This document shows positions 9,289 to 19,715 of a stretch of DNA of 64,000 bases, one piece after another. Source of the stretch: Streptomyces fulvorobeus (GTDB lineage: Bacteria > Actinomycetota > Actinomycetes > Streptomycetales > Streptomycetaceae); assembly GCF_013167895.1 (NCBI RefSeq), contig NZ_BLWC01000001.1:3596001-3660000 (forward strand). Direction: 5' to 3'. Below the pieces are notes generated by a model. That model did not search any database. It was given only the letters and a program-made list of their open reading frames with translations, and was not told where the DNA came from. Numbering within the stretch: the first letter of the stretch is position 1; the number at the start of each line of letters is the position of its first letter. The translations under genes were made by a program, and so were the position numbers.

Positions 9289-10736
9289 GGGCGGAAGGCT
9301 ATCGGTCGCCCGGGCTCACGCCGCGCGGGGTGCGGCGTGCCGCGCCGCGCGGCACCCAGCAGCCCCCGTACGGCGGTCGCGGCGCCCAGGCAGAGGATGC
9401 CCACGGCGACCGACATGCCGAGCACCGAGTTGAGGGGGAGGGCGATGCCGATACCGCCGCCGATCACCCAGGCCATCTGGAGCAGGGTCTCCGAGCGCGC
9501 GAACGCCGACGTCCGCACCTCCTCGGGCACGTCCCGCTGGATCATCGCGTCCAGCGACAGCTTGGACAGGGCCTGGGTGAAGCCCGCGACCGAGGCGAGC
9601 GCGGCGACCATGACGGTGGAGAAGAAGACCGTGGTGAGCACGGCGACGCCGAGCGCGAGGCCCAGCACGGTCGCGATGATCACCTCGGGGCCGCGGGCCC
9701 TGAGCCAGGAGCCCACCGCCGTACCGCACGCGTTGCCCAGGCCCGCCGCCACGCCGACGATGCCGAGCGACACGGCGGCGCTCTGGCCGGCCAGCGGGTG
9801 CTCGCGCAGCAGGAACGCCAGGAAGAAGATGAGGAAGCCGGACAGGGCCCGGTGGGCGGCGTTGGCCTGGAGGCCGTGCAGGACGGAGGGGCCGACGGAG
9901 CGCAGCCCCGGCGGCCTCTCCCGGGCCCGCCTGTCGCCGTCGACCCTGGTGCTGCCGCCCTTCCTGGCGGGCTGCGGACGGGGCTGCTCCTCCTGGTGCG
10001 GGACGATCAGGCGCGCCCTGCGCTCGCCCTTGGCTGAGTCGACCTTGTGCGGGAGCGTGAAGGCGAGGAACGTCCCGGCGACGAAGATCACGCAGGCGCC
10101 GTAGAGCGGCCACGCCGAGCCGACGCTCTGGAGCCCGGCCCCGATGGGGGCCGCCACCCCGGTCGCCAGGAGGCCCGCGAGGGTCACCCGTGAATTGGCC
10201 TTCACCAGGGAGAAGCGGGGTGGCAGGAGCCGTGGCACGACGGCGCTGCGCACGACCCCGTACGCCTTGGAGCACACCAGGACGCCCAGCGCCGCCGGAT
10301 ACAGCTCCAGGCCGCCGGTGGCGACCGCCCCCGACATCGCGATCGCGAGGATCGCCCGGGCGAGCATCGCACCGGCCATCGCGGCGCGGCGGCCGTGCGG
10401 CAGCCGGTCCAGCAGAGGACCGATGACCGGGGCGAGCAGGGTGAAGGGGAGCATCGTGACGGCGAGGTAGAGCGCCACCCGGCCGCGGGCCTCGTCCGTC
10501 GGTACGGAGAAGAACACCGTGGAGGCGAGCGCGATGGTGATCATGACGTCACCCGCGCCGTTCACCGCGTGCAGCTCGATCAGCTTGCCGAGCCCCGACT
10601 CACCCGCGCCGTGGGCGTGGGTCGCCTTGCGGATGCCCTTCGCCGTACCCGTGAACGGCCGGTGCAGGGCGCGGCCCATCGACCGGCCCACCGTGCTCAG
10701 CGGGCCGGGTCCTTCCTGCGACCTGGCGGCAGCCAC
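9285..10736 (-). CDS. MFS-superfamily membrane protein
   Basis: A 483-residue polytopic membrane protein. I chose the GTG at 10736 (VAAARSQEGPGPLSTVGRS), which matches the usual N-terminus of this conserved Streptomyces protein. Hydrophobic segments occur throughout, starting at VNGAGDVMITIALASTVFF, with the MFS-like loop PLLDRLPHGRR between early helices. A basic Pro/Arg-rich central loop (about 230-280) separates the two halves. No substrate can be deduced. The stop overlaps the start of the DUF2771 lipoprotein gene. Confidence 0.85.
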   Translation of the reverse strand: MAAARSQEGPGPLSTVGRSMGRALHRPFTGTAKGIRKATHAHGAGESGLGKLIELHAVNGAGDVMITIALASTVFFSVPTDEARGRVALYLAVTMLPFTLLAPVIGPLLDRLPHGRRAAMAGAMLARAILAIAMSGAVATGGLELYPAALGVLVCSKAYGVVRSAVVPRLLPPRFSLVKANSRVTLAGLLATGVAAPIGAGLQSVGSAWPLYGACVIFVAGTFLAFTLPHKVDSAKGERRARLIVPHQEEQPRPQPARKGGSTRVDGDRRARERPPGLRSVGPSVLHGLQANAAHRALSGFLIFFLAFLLREHPLAGQSAAVSLGIVGVAAGLGNACGTAVGSWLRARGPEVIIATVLGLALGVAVLTTVFFSTVMVAALASVAGFTQALSKLSLDAMIQRDVPEEVRTSAFARSETLLQMAWVIGGGIGIALPLNSVLGMSVAVGILCLGAATAVRGLLGAARRGTPHPARREPGRPIAFRP

Positions 10737-11287
10737 CCCGTCATAGTGCCCCAACCACCGGCGTGCTGAACCATGATCCGCGCGGCCGCGCGGCGGACGA
10801 CGCCCTGTCGGGTCAGCGGGCGGGGTGCCGGGCGGGGCGGGGGACGGGACGGGGAGGGGCCACCCGGCGGCACGGTGGGCGCGGCGTCCGGCGGGGCGCA
10901 CGCGGTGGGGACGCCGCGGATCGCGAGGCAATTCTCCGGGCCGGAAACCGCCCGGAATCGGGTCCGCGACGCCTCCGGCCTGGGACACGCCGGAGGCCGT
11001 GGCACCGGACACCGCACCGGATACGGCCTCGTTTGGGACACGCAGGTGGGCGGAGAGCGGCGGAGAGGGTAGCGTGCGTAACGCGCCACCGACGGTTGTT
11101 CTTGGCCGCGCGCCTCTCGGCGATCCCGCAGAATGGGTGACAGAAGGCGCGCCCGAGGCAGGCACAACGGGTGTGGACGTCGACGCGGCCCCCAGGTCCG
11201 CTCCGTCCGCAGCTGTCATGGCCGAAATCGGCAATCGTGCAGCAGCTGGCGCGCTCGACACACGGCGTATGGAGAGAAGCGAGACCT
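10737..11287. other. Intergenic region, divergent (MFS / DUF3027)
   Basis: No convincing gene in 551 bp. It contains a perfect 9-bp inverted repeat, GCCTCCGGC (10971-10979) and GCCGGAGGC (10989-10997), with a 9-nt loop, and an exact 10-bp direct repeat TGGGACACGC at 10981-10990 and 11034-11043. Promoters of the two divergent genes must lie here, but no clear -35/-10 pair could be fixed. Short open frames have ordinary GC-driven composition and no ribosome binding site worth trusting. Confidence 0.5.
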
Positions 11288-12232
11288 GTGAGTGCTGCGA
11301 CGACGCGAAGCCGTACTGCCCGTACCCCCGCGCCCGACCGTCTGTGCGCCGAGGCGGTAGACCTCGCCCGTGCGGCGGCCGAAGAGGCCGCCTCGCCGGG
11401 GGTGGTCGGTGAACATGTGTCCCTGATCTCCGAGGGGGACCGGGTCGTCACGCACTTCTTCGAGTGCGAGGAGCCCGGCTACCGGGGCTGGCGCTGGGCG
11501 GTGACGCTCACCAGGGCCTCCCGCGCGAAGAACATCACCCTCGACGAGACGGTGCTGCTGCCCGGCCCCGACGCCCTCCTCGCCCCCGAGTGGGTGCCGT
11601 GGAGCGAGCGGCTGCGGCCCGGTGACATGGGGCCGGGGGACCTGCTGCCCACCGAGGCGGAGGACCTCCGCCTGGAGCCCGGCTACACGGGCGAGGACGA
11701 GCCCCCGCCGAACTCCGTCGAGTCCGAGGAGGCCCGCCTCTCCGAGGACCTGGCCGACCTCGTCGACGCGGAGGACGCGGAGCTGACGACGCTGCCCCGC
11801 ACCCCGAGCCGCGGCTCGATCGGCGCGGTCGCGGACGAGCTGGGCATACGGCGTGCGCGGGTGCTCTCCCGGTACGGGCTGCATGTGGCGGCCGACCGGT
11901 GGGAAGAGGCGTACGGCGCGAAGACCCCGATGGCGCAGGCGGCGCCCGCCGCGTGTGACACGTGCGCCTTCCTGGTCCCGCTGTCGGGCTCGCTGAAGCA
12001 GGCGTTCGGGGTGTGCGCGAACGAGTTCGCTCCGGCGGACGGCCGGGTGGTCTCCCTGTCGTACGGGTGCGGTGGGCACTCGGAGGCCGCGGTCATGCCG
12101 AAGCCGCCGAAGCCGGCGCCCCACGCGCTGGACACCTTGCAGGTGGACGACTATCCGTTGCGGCCCGCGCGGGACAGCGGGTCGGTGCCGGTGGACGATG
12201 GCGGATCGCCGGAGGATCTCGGCCACTCCTAG
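11288..12232 (+). CDS. DUF3027 domain protein
   Basis: A 314-residue protein starting at GTG 11288 (VSAATTRSRT). The DUF3027 part is recognisable around GYRGWRWAVTLTRASRAKN and the acidic middle (EDLADLVDAEDAEL). Near the C-terminus, about residues 220-270, Cys residues occur in CDTCAF, FGVCANE and YGCGGHSE, a spacing that could bind zinc. The family is restricted to actinobacteria and has no known function. It is followed by a 365-bp gap and the large ATPase gene on the same strand. Confidence 0.88.
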   Translation: MSAATTRSRTARTPAPDRLCAEAVDLARAAAEEAASPGVVGEHVSLISEGDRVVTHFFECEEPGYRGWRWAVTLTRASRAKNITLDETVLLPGPDALLAPEWVPWSERLRPGDMGPGDLLPTEAEDLRLEPGYTGEDEPPPNSVESEEARLSEDLADLVDAEDAELTTLPRTPSRGSIGAVADELGIRRARVLSRYGLHVAADRWEEAYGAKTPMAQAAPAACDTCAFLVPLSGSLKQAFGVCANEFAPADGRVVSLSYGCGGHSEAAVMPKPPKPAPHALDTLQVDDYPLRPARDSGSVPVDDGGSPEDLGHS

Positions 12233-12597
12233 GGGGTGTCCGCGAATCCCCGCCCGGCCCGCGACGCCTGGCAGGCATGCCCCTCGTCGTCGCACCGGCC
12301 GAGTACGTCCGGTAGACGGCCGGTACTCCGCGGTGCGGTCGCACGCGCCGGACGCCGTGGACCACGCCCTTCGGGCGCGCACCCGGAGTGCTCGCGGAAC
12401 CCCCTGGCTCCGTCGGTTCCGCGAGTCGAGGGGGAGTCCTGCGCTCCTCCGCCGGAGGGCGCCCGGGACGAGGACATCCGGTCACTCCCGGCACGTGCTC
12501 CGCACCGCTCGCCGCGGGCTCGCGGTACCTTCGGGCGCACACTGGCGTCATGGGTACACCGGGTACCCGCAGCACAGAGCGGAGTCAGAGCGTGGGC
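12233..12597. other. Intergenic region with strong hairpin
   Basis: No gene seen in 365 bp. It holds a perfect 11-bp inverted repeat (12391-12401 and 12415-12425, CTCGCGGAACC / GGTTCCGCGAG) with a 13-nt loop. There is no T-tract, so it may be a GC-type terminator for the DUF3027 gene or a dispersed repeat. The segment just after the DUF3027 stop (about 12236-12315) has an open frame on the minus strand, but I could not assign it. Confidence 0.5.
12391..12425. repeat. Perfect 11-bp inverted repeat
   Basis: CTCGCGGAACC at 12391-12401 pairs exactly with GGTTCCGCGAG at 12415-12425 around a 13-nt loop. It lies about 160 bp after the DUF3027 stop and 170 bp before the next start. Confidence 0.7.
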
Positions 12598-15500
12598 ATG
12601 AATGCGACCGAGGGCGCCGATCCGTTCGGAACGGCACGGCTGCGGCGCGGGGTGCTCGATGCCTGGGGCGCCGGGCCCGCCCGGTTCCGTGAGGACGCCA
12701 ACGCCGAGGAGGACCTCGTCCTCGGCGGCTACCGTGACCGCCTCGTCGTCGAGCTCGCCCAGAACGCCGCCGACGCCGCCGCCCGCGCGGGCGTACCCGG
12801 CCGGCTCCGCCTGACCCTGCGCCCCGCGACCCCCGGCGTACAGGACACGCCCGCCGTCCTCGCCGCCGCCAACACCGGTGCCCCGCTCGACGCGACCGGG
12901 GTCGAGTCGCTGAGCACCCTGCGCGCCTCCGCCAAGCGGGACGGACACGAGTCCGCGGTCGGGCGGTTCGGCGTCGGATTCGCCGCTGTCCTCGCCGTCA
13001 GCGACGAGCCCGCCGTCATCGGCCGCCACGGCGGCGTCCGCTGGTCCCTCCCCGAGGCGCGCGACCTCGCCCGGCAGGCCGCGGTCGGCAGCCCCGGCCT
13101 GGGGAGGAGCTGCGCCGCCGCGACGGCCACGTACCGCTGCTCCGGCTCCCGCTGCCCGCCGAGGGCACCGCGCCGGACGGATACGACACGGTCGTCGTCC
13201 TCCCGCTGCGCGACGGCGGCGCCGAGGACCTCGTCGGCCGGCTGCTCACCGCCGTGGACGACGCCCTGCTCCTCGCGCTCCCCGGTCTCGAAGAGATCGT
13301 CATCGAAACCCCGGACGGCGTAAGGACGTTGCGCCGCTCCCGGCACGGCGCCTACACCCACGTCGACGACTCGGCGCGCGGCCTCACCCGCTGGCGCACC
13401 GTCTCCGTCCACGGCCCCGTCGAGCCCGGACTGCTCATCGACCGGCCCGTCGAGGAGCGTCTGCGCCCGCACTGGTCGGTCACCTGGGCCGTCCCCGTGG
13501 ACGCGGAGGGCGCCCCGCGGTTCCCGCGTACCGCCGCCGTCGTGCACGCCCCGACGCCCACCGACGAACCCCTCGGGGTGCCCGCCCTGCTCATCGCCTC
13601 GCTGCCGCTCGACACCACCCGCCGCCACCCCGCCCCCGGCCCGCTCACCGACTACCTGGTGCAGCGCGCGGCCGACGCGTACGCGGAACTGCTCGCCGGA
13701 TGGCAGCCCGTCTCCACCACCACGATCGACCTCGTCCCCGGCCCGCTCGGCAAGGGCGAACTGGACGGCGCGCTGCGCGGCGCGATCCTTGAGCGGCTGC
13801 CCCGCATCGCGTTCCTGGAGCCCGCCGCACCCCGCGAGCCGTCCGCCGAACCCGACCAGTGGGCCAGCTGGGAGACCCCGGGCGACGGCGGCCCCGGCCG
13901 GACCACCACCGCGCTGCGGCCCGTCGAGGCCGAGGTCGTGGAGGGGGTCGGCGCACAGACCGTGCGGGTACTCGCCGAGGTGCTGCCCTGCCTGCTGCCC
14001 GCCGGGCTGGAACGCCGCGCCGAACTGCGCAGCCTCGGCGTCGCCCGGGTCCCGCTGACCGAGGCCATCGACCGCCTCGCCGGACTCGAACGGGAGCCGG
14101 AGTGGTGGCGGCGGCTCTACGACAGCCTGGCGGGCGTCGACCCCGACCGGCTCTCCGGGCTGCCCGTCCCGCTCGCCGGGGACCCCGACGCGCCGGAGCA
14201 GGAGAAGCCCCGTACGACGATCGGCCCCCGCCAGGTCCTCCTGCCGCTCCCGGACGCCCTCACCGGGCCCGTGCTGGGCCGGCTCTCCCGCCTGGGGCTG
14301 AAGGTCGCCCATCCGGGCGCCGCCCACCCGCTCCTGGAGAAGCTGGGCGCCCTGCCCGCGACGCCGCGTGCCGTCCTGACGACCCCGCAGGTGCGGGCCG
14401 CCGTCGCCGGTTCGATGGACGCGGGCGAGGTGTGGGACGAGGACGCGCTGGACGGCGACGAACTCGCGGAGACCGTCCTCACGCTCGTACGCGACGCGGA
14501 GCTCGCCCCCGGGGACGAACCCTGGCTGGGGGCGCTCGCCCTCCCCGACGAGGACGGCGAGCCCGCGCCCGCCGGTGAACTCGTGCTGCCCGCCAGCCCG
14601 TTCGCCGAGATCATGCGCGAGGGTGAACTCGCCCTCTGCGACCAGGAACTCGCCGACCGCTGGGGCGAGCAGCCGCTCACCGCCTGCGGGGTGCTGGCCA
14701 CGTTCGCACTCGTGCGGGCCACCGACGTGGTCCTCGACCCCGACGACCTGGAGCCGCGCGACAGCGACTTCGCCGAACCGGACGACGCCGGTCTGCTCGA
14801 CGCCGTCGACGTGTGGTGCGAGGACGTGCTGGACCAGCTGCCCGACACCCCGGTGCCGCCCGTCGCCACGGAACTCGTCGCCGTGCGCGACCTGGACCTC
14901 GTCGACGACGACGCCTGGCCGCAGGCGCTCGCCATGCTCGCCCGGCCCCCGCTGCGCGACGCGCTGACCCAGCCGGTGCGGGTGCTCCTCCCGGACGGTA
15001 CGACCCGGTCCGTGCGCCCGTACACCGCCTGGTGGCTGCGGGACCACCCCGTGCTCGACGGCCGGCGCCCCGCCGGGCTGCGGGCCGCGGGCGGCGACCC
15101 GCGGCTGGCCGGGCTCTACGACTCCGTCGACGCGACCGGCTTCGACGACGCCCAGGTGCTGCGCGCCCTCGGTGTGCGGACCTCCGTGGACGCCCTCCTG
15201 GACGAACCGGGCGGCGCGGCCGAGCTGCTGGGCAGGCTCGCGGACGAGGAGCGGCCCGTCGCCCCCGTACAGCTGCACTCCCTGTACACCGCCCTGGCCG
15301 GACTCGACCCGGAGCAGGTCACGTTGGCCGACGAGTTGCGGGCCGTCGTCGACGACGAGGTGCGGGTCGTCGACGCGGCGGACGCCGTGATCGCCGACGC
15401 GCCCGACCTGCTGCCGCTCACCGCCGGGCTGCCGCTGCTGCCCGTGGCCCCGGCGCGCGCCGCCGAGCTGGCGGAGATCCTCCAGGTGCGCAGGCTCGGT

Positions 15501-15803
15501 GAGACGGTCGAGGCCGAGGTGACGAGCGAGGGCGAGGAGCACCGCGTACCCGACCCGGTGCGCGCCCTGCTCGGCGCCGGAACCCCGCACACCTACGTCG
15601 AGCACGAGGAACTGCGGGCGGGCGGAGTCGAGCTGGACTGGCGCCGCACCCCGGACGGGGTGGTGCACGCGGCCACGCTGGAGGGGGTCGCGGCGGGGCT
15701 GGCCTGGGCGGCCGGGCAGTGGCCGCGCCGCTTCGAGGTGGCCGCGCTGCTGGAGGACCCCTCCCGTACGGAGGAGCTGGCGCGGGACCGCTGGTTCGAC
15801 TGA
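12598..15803 (+). pseudogene. HSP90/sacsin-type GHKL ATPase, frame broken by one missing base
   Basis: When the frame is restored this is a 1068-residue protein with an N-terminal GHKL/sacsin-type ATPase domain: N-box ELAQNAADAAARAG (about 45-58) and G-box GRFGVGFAAVLA (about 122-133), then a long region of unknown fold. The frame is lost at the G4 run 13101-13104; one extra G joins AVGSPGLG to EELRRRDGHVPLL and opens the rest to the stop at 15803. Start ATG 12598. These large proteins are conserved in Streptomyces, where the role is unknown; a chaperone-like or DNA-repair-related ATPase is possible. The break looks like homopolymer error because both parts keep strong coding character. Confidence 0.85.
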
Positions 15804-15861
15804 GGTCGTGTGATCTTCACGTCAGGTTCATGACTCGTACAACCATTCGCTACGCAGACCC

Positions 15862-15894
15862 GTCTGGTCTATCGAGTCACCAGACTCATAGACC
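15862..15894. promoter_or_regulatory. Interleaved inverted repeats upstream of secreted-protein gene
   Basis: Two overlapping dyads occur 60-92 bp upstream of the start at 15954: GTCTGG (15862-15867) with CCAGAC (15880-15885), and GGTCTAT (15866-15872) with ATAGACC (15888-15894). The interleaving resembles a two-dimer operator. The regulator is unknown. Confidence 0.45.
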
Positions 15895-15953
15895 ACACGG
15901 GCCCCGCAGGGTGAGCCACAGACCGCGGGACCCCTTTCTCCACTGGGGAACAC

Positions 15954-16811
15954 ATGCGTATTCGTGCCACCGTTGCCGCTGTTTCCGGCGCCTTGGCTCT
16001 GTCCGCCCTCGTCGTCCCGGCCGCGCAGGCCGACGACGGCCGCACGTGGTCCAACGACCACAAACTCTCGATGCCGAAGGCCGGCGCCGAGCGCTTCGCC
16101 GGTTCGAGCTCCTCCGCCGCGGCCGAGGAGCTCCCGGTCTTCACCAAGGCCGTCGTCAACGGCGGCAAGCCGGTCGTCGTCGGTACGAAGTCGAAGCAGA
16201 GGTACAGCCTGGCCATCACGGCCACCCACCCGAGCGGCGTGTACGACATCTTCGGATACGTCTGGAACGGCGCGAGCATCGACGACCCGAACAGCTACGG
16301 CATCCTCCAGGACGAGGAGAACGCCGTCTGCGCCGAGGACAACGCGACCACCACGACGTGCCGGATGACCGTCACCTTCGACCCGGCGGAGCTGTACAAC
16401 ACGAACGCGGGCACCTGGAAGGTGGGCGCCGCCGTGGTGTCCAGGGACGGGCAGATCGGGGAGAGCGACTACATCTCCAAGACCTACCTCCAGCGCTTCT
16501 CGAAGCTGACGGTCAACGCCGGCCCCGAGCCCGTCGCGAAGGGCAAGGCCCTCACGGTCACCGGCGCCCTGACGCGCGCCAACTGGAACACCGGCACCTA
16601 CCTGGGCTACACCCAGCAGCCCGTGAAGCTCCAGTTCCGCAAGGTGGGCACCTCCACCTACACGACGGTCAAGACCGTCACGTCCAGCTCCACCGGCTCG
16701 CTGAAGACCTCGGTCACGGCGTCGGCGGACGGCTACTGGCGCTACTCGTTCGCGGGTACGTCCACCACCCCGGCCGTCTCGGCCGCCGGTGACTACGTCG
16801 ACGTGCGCTAG
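15954..16811 (+). CDS. Secreted protein, Ig-like/calcium-binding type, function unknown
   Basis: A 285-residue exported protein. It has a classical signal peptide (MRIRATVAAVSGALALSALV) with likely cleavage after AQA, at about residue 25. The mature protein is Ser/Thr-rich and beta-predicted, with two Cys (VCAED and TTCRM) that could pair. The C-terminal third (LTVTGALTRANW, VKLQFRK) looks like a bacterial Ig-like repeat. The gene stands alone behind a promoter region with interleaved dyads. The terminus is convergent with the P-type ATPase, nine bases apart. Confidence 0.85.
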   Translation: MRIRATVAAVSGALALSALVVPAAQADDGRTWSNDHKLSMPKAGAERFAGSSSSAAAEELPVFTKAVVNGGKPVVVGTKSKQRYSLAITATHPSGVYDIFGYVWNGASIDDPNSYGILQDEENAVCAEDNATTTTCRMTVTFDPAELYNTNAGTWKVGAAVVSRDGQIGESDYISKTYLQRFSKLTVNAGPEPVAKGKALTVTGALTRANWNTGTYLGYTQQPVKLQFRKVGTSTYTTVKTVTSSSTGSLKTSVTASADGYWRYSFAGTSTTPAVSAAGDYVDVR

Positions 16812-16820
16812 TCGGCCGGG

Positions 16821-19241
16821 TCACCACACCTGAGCGGGATAGCGGCGGCTGACCAGTCGCCAGACGCATTCGAGGGCAGCCGCCGCGACCGCCGCGATCC
16901 CCACAGCCGTCCACGGCATGGACGCGCCCACCAGCCTCAGGGCGAAGAAGTCCTGGAGCCACGGCACGGCCAGGACGAGCAGGAACCCCCCTCCCATCGC
17001 GGCGACCAGGCAGAGCCGCCACGGGGTGTACGGGCGGGCGATGATCGCCAGCACCCACATCGAGACGAGGAACAGCGTGAGTGTCGCCGCGCTCGTCTCG
17101 GCGCTGAGGGCGCCGGTCCCGGCGTAGTGGTGCCGCGCCACCAGGTACGTGGTGAAGGTGGCCGCCGCCGCGATGACGCCGGAGGGAACCGCGTACCGCA
17201 TCACCCGGCGTACGAAGTCCGGCTGGGCCCGCTCCTTGTTCGGGGCCAGGGCCAGGAAGAACGCGGGTACGCCGATCGTGAGCGTCGACAGCAGCGTCAG
17301 GTGCCTGGGCAGGAACGGGTACTCCACCTGGAAGCAGACGACCAGGACCGCCAGCAGCACCGAGTAGACGGTCTTCGTCAGGAACAGCGTGGCGACACGG
17401 GTGATGTTGCCGATGACCCTGCGGCCCTCGGCCACGACGGACGGCAGGGTCGCGAAGCTGTTGTTCAGCAGCACGATCTGGGCCACCGCACGGGTCGCCT
17501 CCGAACCCGAGCCCATCGAGACGCCGATGTCCGCGTCCTTCAGCGCGAGGACGTCGTTGACGCCGTCGCCCGTCATCGCGACCGTGTGGCCGCGTGACTG
17601 GAGGGCGGCGACCATGTCCCTCTTCTGCTGCGGGGTGACCCGTCCGAAGACCGCGTTCCGCTCCATGGCCGCCGCCATCTCCTCGCGGTCGGCGGGCAGC
17701 CGGCGGGCGTCCAGGGTGTGCTCGGCGCCCGCGAGGCCGAGCTTGCGGGCGACCGCGCCGACCGAGACGGCGTTGTCGCCCGAGATGATCTTCACCGCCA
17801 CGTGCTGCTCGGCGAAGTAGGCCAGCGTCTCCCGGGCGTCGGGACGCAGCCGCTGCTCCAGCACCACGAGCGCGGCCGGCTCCGCCCCCTCGGCGACGCC
17901 GGGGGCGTCCAGCGCGCCGGCCGCCCGTGCGAGGAGCAGCACCCGGAGCCCCTGCTCGTTGAGGTGGTCGATCTCGGTGAGCGCCGGGTCGTCCCCGGGG
18001 AGCAGCACGTCGGGTGCGCCGAGCAGCCAGGCCGAGCTCCGCCCGCCGCCCTCGTCGAACGCGGCGCCGCTGTACTTGCGGGCCGATGAGAAGGGCAGCG
18101 TCCCGGTGCACCGCCACCCGCCGTCCTGCGGGTAGCTGTCGATGACCGCCTGGAGGCTGGCGTTGGGCCGGGGGTCGGAAGCGCCGAGAGCGCCGAGCAC
18201 CTGCCTGACGTACGCCTCGTCGCAGCCGTTGAGCGGCCGGGTCCCCGAGACGTCCATGCCGCCCTCGGTGAGCGTGCCGGTCTTGTCGAGGCACACCACG
18301 TCTACCCGGGCGAGCCCCTCGATGGCGGGGAGCTCCTGGACGAGGCACTGCTTGCGGCCCAGGCGTACGACACCGATCGCGAAGGCGACGGAGGTGAGCA
18401 GGACCAGGCCCTCGGGGATCATCGGGACGATCCCGCCCACGGTCCGGGCCACCGAGTCCTTGAAGTCGTCGCCCTCGACGACGAGCTGGCTGATGATCAG
18501 GCCCACCGAGGTCGGCACCATCATCCAGGTGACGTACTTGAGGATGGTGGAGATCCCGCTGCGCAGCTCGGAGCGTACGAGCGTGAAGCGGGACGCCTCC
18601 TCGGCGAGCTGGGCGGCGTACGCCTCGCGGCCGACCTTGGTCGCGGTGAACGCGCCGACGCCCGCCACGACGAAGCTTCCGGACATCACCTGGTCGCCGG
18701 GGTGCTTGAGTACCGGGTCGGCCTCACCGGTGAGCAGCGACTCGTCGACCTCCAGGCCGTCGGCCTCCGCGACGGAGCCGTCCACGACGACCTTGTCACC
18801 GGGGCCCAGCTCGATGACGTCCCCCAGGACGATCGAGGAGGTGGAGAGCTCGGCGGCTGTCCCGTCGCGGCGCACGGTGGGTTTCGCCTCGCCGATGACG
18901 GCCAGGCCGTCGAGGGTCTTCTTGGCACGCCACTCCTGGACGATGCCGATACCGGTGTTCGCGATGATCACGAAGCCGAAGAGGCTGTCCTGGATCGGCG
19001 CGACGAACAGCATGATCGCCCAGAGCACGCCGATGATCAGGTTGAAGCGGGTGAGGACGTTGGCGCGGACGATCTCGGTGACGGAGCGCGAGGAGCGCAC
19101 CGGTACGTCGTTCACCTCGCCCCGCGCGATCCGTTCGGCGACCTCGGCCGCCGTCAGGCCGTGCGCCCGGTGGGCCGACACGGGTGGCCGCATCGGGTGT
19201 ACGGGGTCGAGTTCCGAGCCGGCGTCGATGCGCTGCGTCAT
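16821..19241 (-). CDS. Cation-transporting P-type ATPase (CtpE-like)
   Basis: An 806-residue P-type ATPase. Visible motifs are TGEAD at 171-175 (actuator domain), PEGL at 276-279 in the M4 helix, the phosphorylation motif DKTGTLT with Asp319, and MTGDGVNDVLALKDADIGV in the hinge. There is no N-terminal metal-binding CxxC domain, so it is not a heavy-metal (P1B) pump. The PEGL motif and overall size resemble mycobacterial CtpE, a calcium-type importer, but the ion here is inferred. The C-terminal four to six helices are present and the gene is full length. Confidence 0.9.
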   Translation of the reverse strand: MTQRIDAGSELDPVHPMRPPVSAHRAHGLTAAEVAERIARGEVNDVPVRSSRSVTEIVRANVLTRFNLIIGVLWAIMLFVAPIQDSLFGFVIIANTGIGIVQEWRAKKTLDGLAVIGEAKPTVRRDGTAAELSTSSIVLGDVIELGPGDKVVVDGSVAEADGLEVDESLLTGEADPVLKHPGDQVMSGSFVVAGVGAFTATKVGREAYAAQLAEEASRFTLVRSELRSGISTILKYVTWMMVPTSVGLIISQLVVEGDDFKDSVARTVGGIVPMIPEGLVLLTSVAFAIGVVRLGRKQCLVQELPAIEGLARVDVVCLDKTGTLTEGGMDVSGTRPLNGCDEAYVRQVLGALGASDPRPNASLQAVIDSYPQDGGWRCTGTLPFSSARKYSGAAFDEGGGRSSAWLLGAPDVLLPGDDPALTEIDHLNEQGLRVLLLARAAGALDAPGVAEGAEPAALVVLEQRLRPDARETLAYFAEQHVAVKIISGDNAVSVGAVARKLGLAGAEHTLDARRLPADREEMAAAMERNAVFGRVTPQQKRDMVAALQSRGHTVAMTGDGVNDVLALKDADIGVSMGSGSEATRAVAQIVLLNNSFATLPSVVAEGRRVIGNITRVATLFLTKTVYSVLLAVLVVCFQVEYPFLPRHLTLLSTLTIGVPAFFLALAPNKERAQPDFVRRVMRYAVPSGVIAAAATFTTYLVARHHYAGTGALSAETSAATLTLFLVSMWVLAIIARPYTPWRLCLVAAMGGGFLLVLAVPWLQDFFALRLVGASMPWTAVGIAAVAAAALECVWRLVSRRYPAQVW

Positions 19242-19271
19242 GGTTCCGACCGTAAGGGCGGAACGCCCGGT

Positions 19272-19565
19272 TCACCCCCCGGACGGGCCGGTTTCCGCGT
19301 CCCCGGCACCCGCGTGCGCGCGGGCGGCCTCGCGGGTGAGGGCGGCCTCACGGCCCCGTACGTACCAGATGCCGATCAGGCCGAGGCCGGCACCGGCGAG
19401 CGGGGTCCAGATCCACCAGGTGTGTCCGCGGTCGTCGAACCAGCCGTAGAAGGGCAGCTGGACGAGGAAGAGGACGAACCAGAGGATCGTGCCGCCCGTG
19501 ACGGTGGCGACGACGGGGCCCTCCAGGGGCTCGGGCGCCTCGTGTTTCGGTGTCCACTTCTCCAT
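19272..19565 (-). CDS. DUF2530 membrane protein
   Basis: A 97-residue protein starting MEKWTPKHEAPEPLEGP. Two hydrophobic segments (about 20-40, TGGTILWFVLFLVQLPFYG, and 48-68, WWIWTPLAGAGLGLIGIW) are followed by a polar tail. It fits DUF2530, which in Streptomyces sits next to the NCS2 permease gene as it does here, divergently. Its role is unknown. Confidence 0.85.
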   Translation of the reverse strand: MEKWTPKHEAPEPLEGPVVATVTGGTILWFVLFLVQLPFYGWFDDRGHTWWIWTPLAGAGLGLIGIWYVRGREAALTREAARAHAGAGDAETGPSGG

Positions 19566-19715
19566 GGGCTCAGTCTAGGGGGCTGCTGTGCGGGTGGTGC
19601 CGGGCCGCCTGCGGGCAGTCGGCCCAGGGGTCTACGCGCGGAGATAGCGATCTTCGACTTATATATTCATACTGAATCCGCCTGGGACTGTCTCGAATCA
19701 TTCGTCGGATCGTCC

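Noticed and set aside
12729..15668. A 979-codon minus-strand frame opposite the large ATPase
   Set aside because: Shadow of the ATPase gene; its composition follows the third-position bias of the opposite strand and it contains no recognisable motif.
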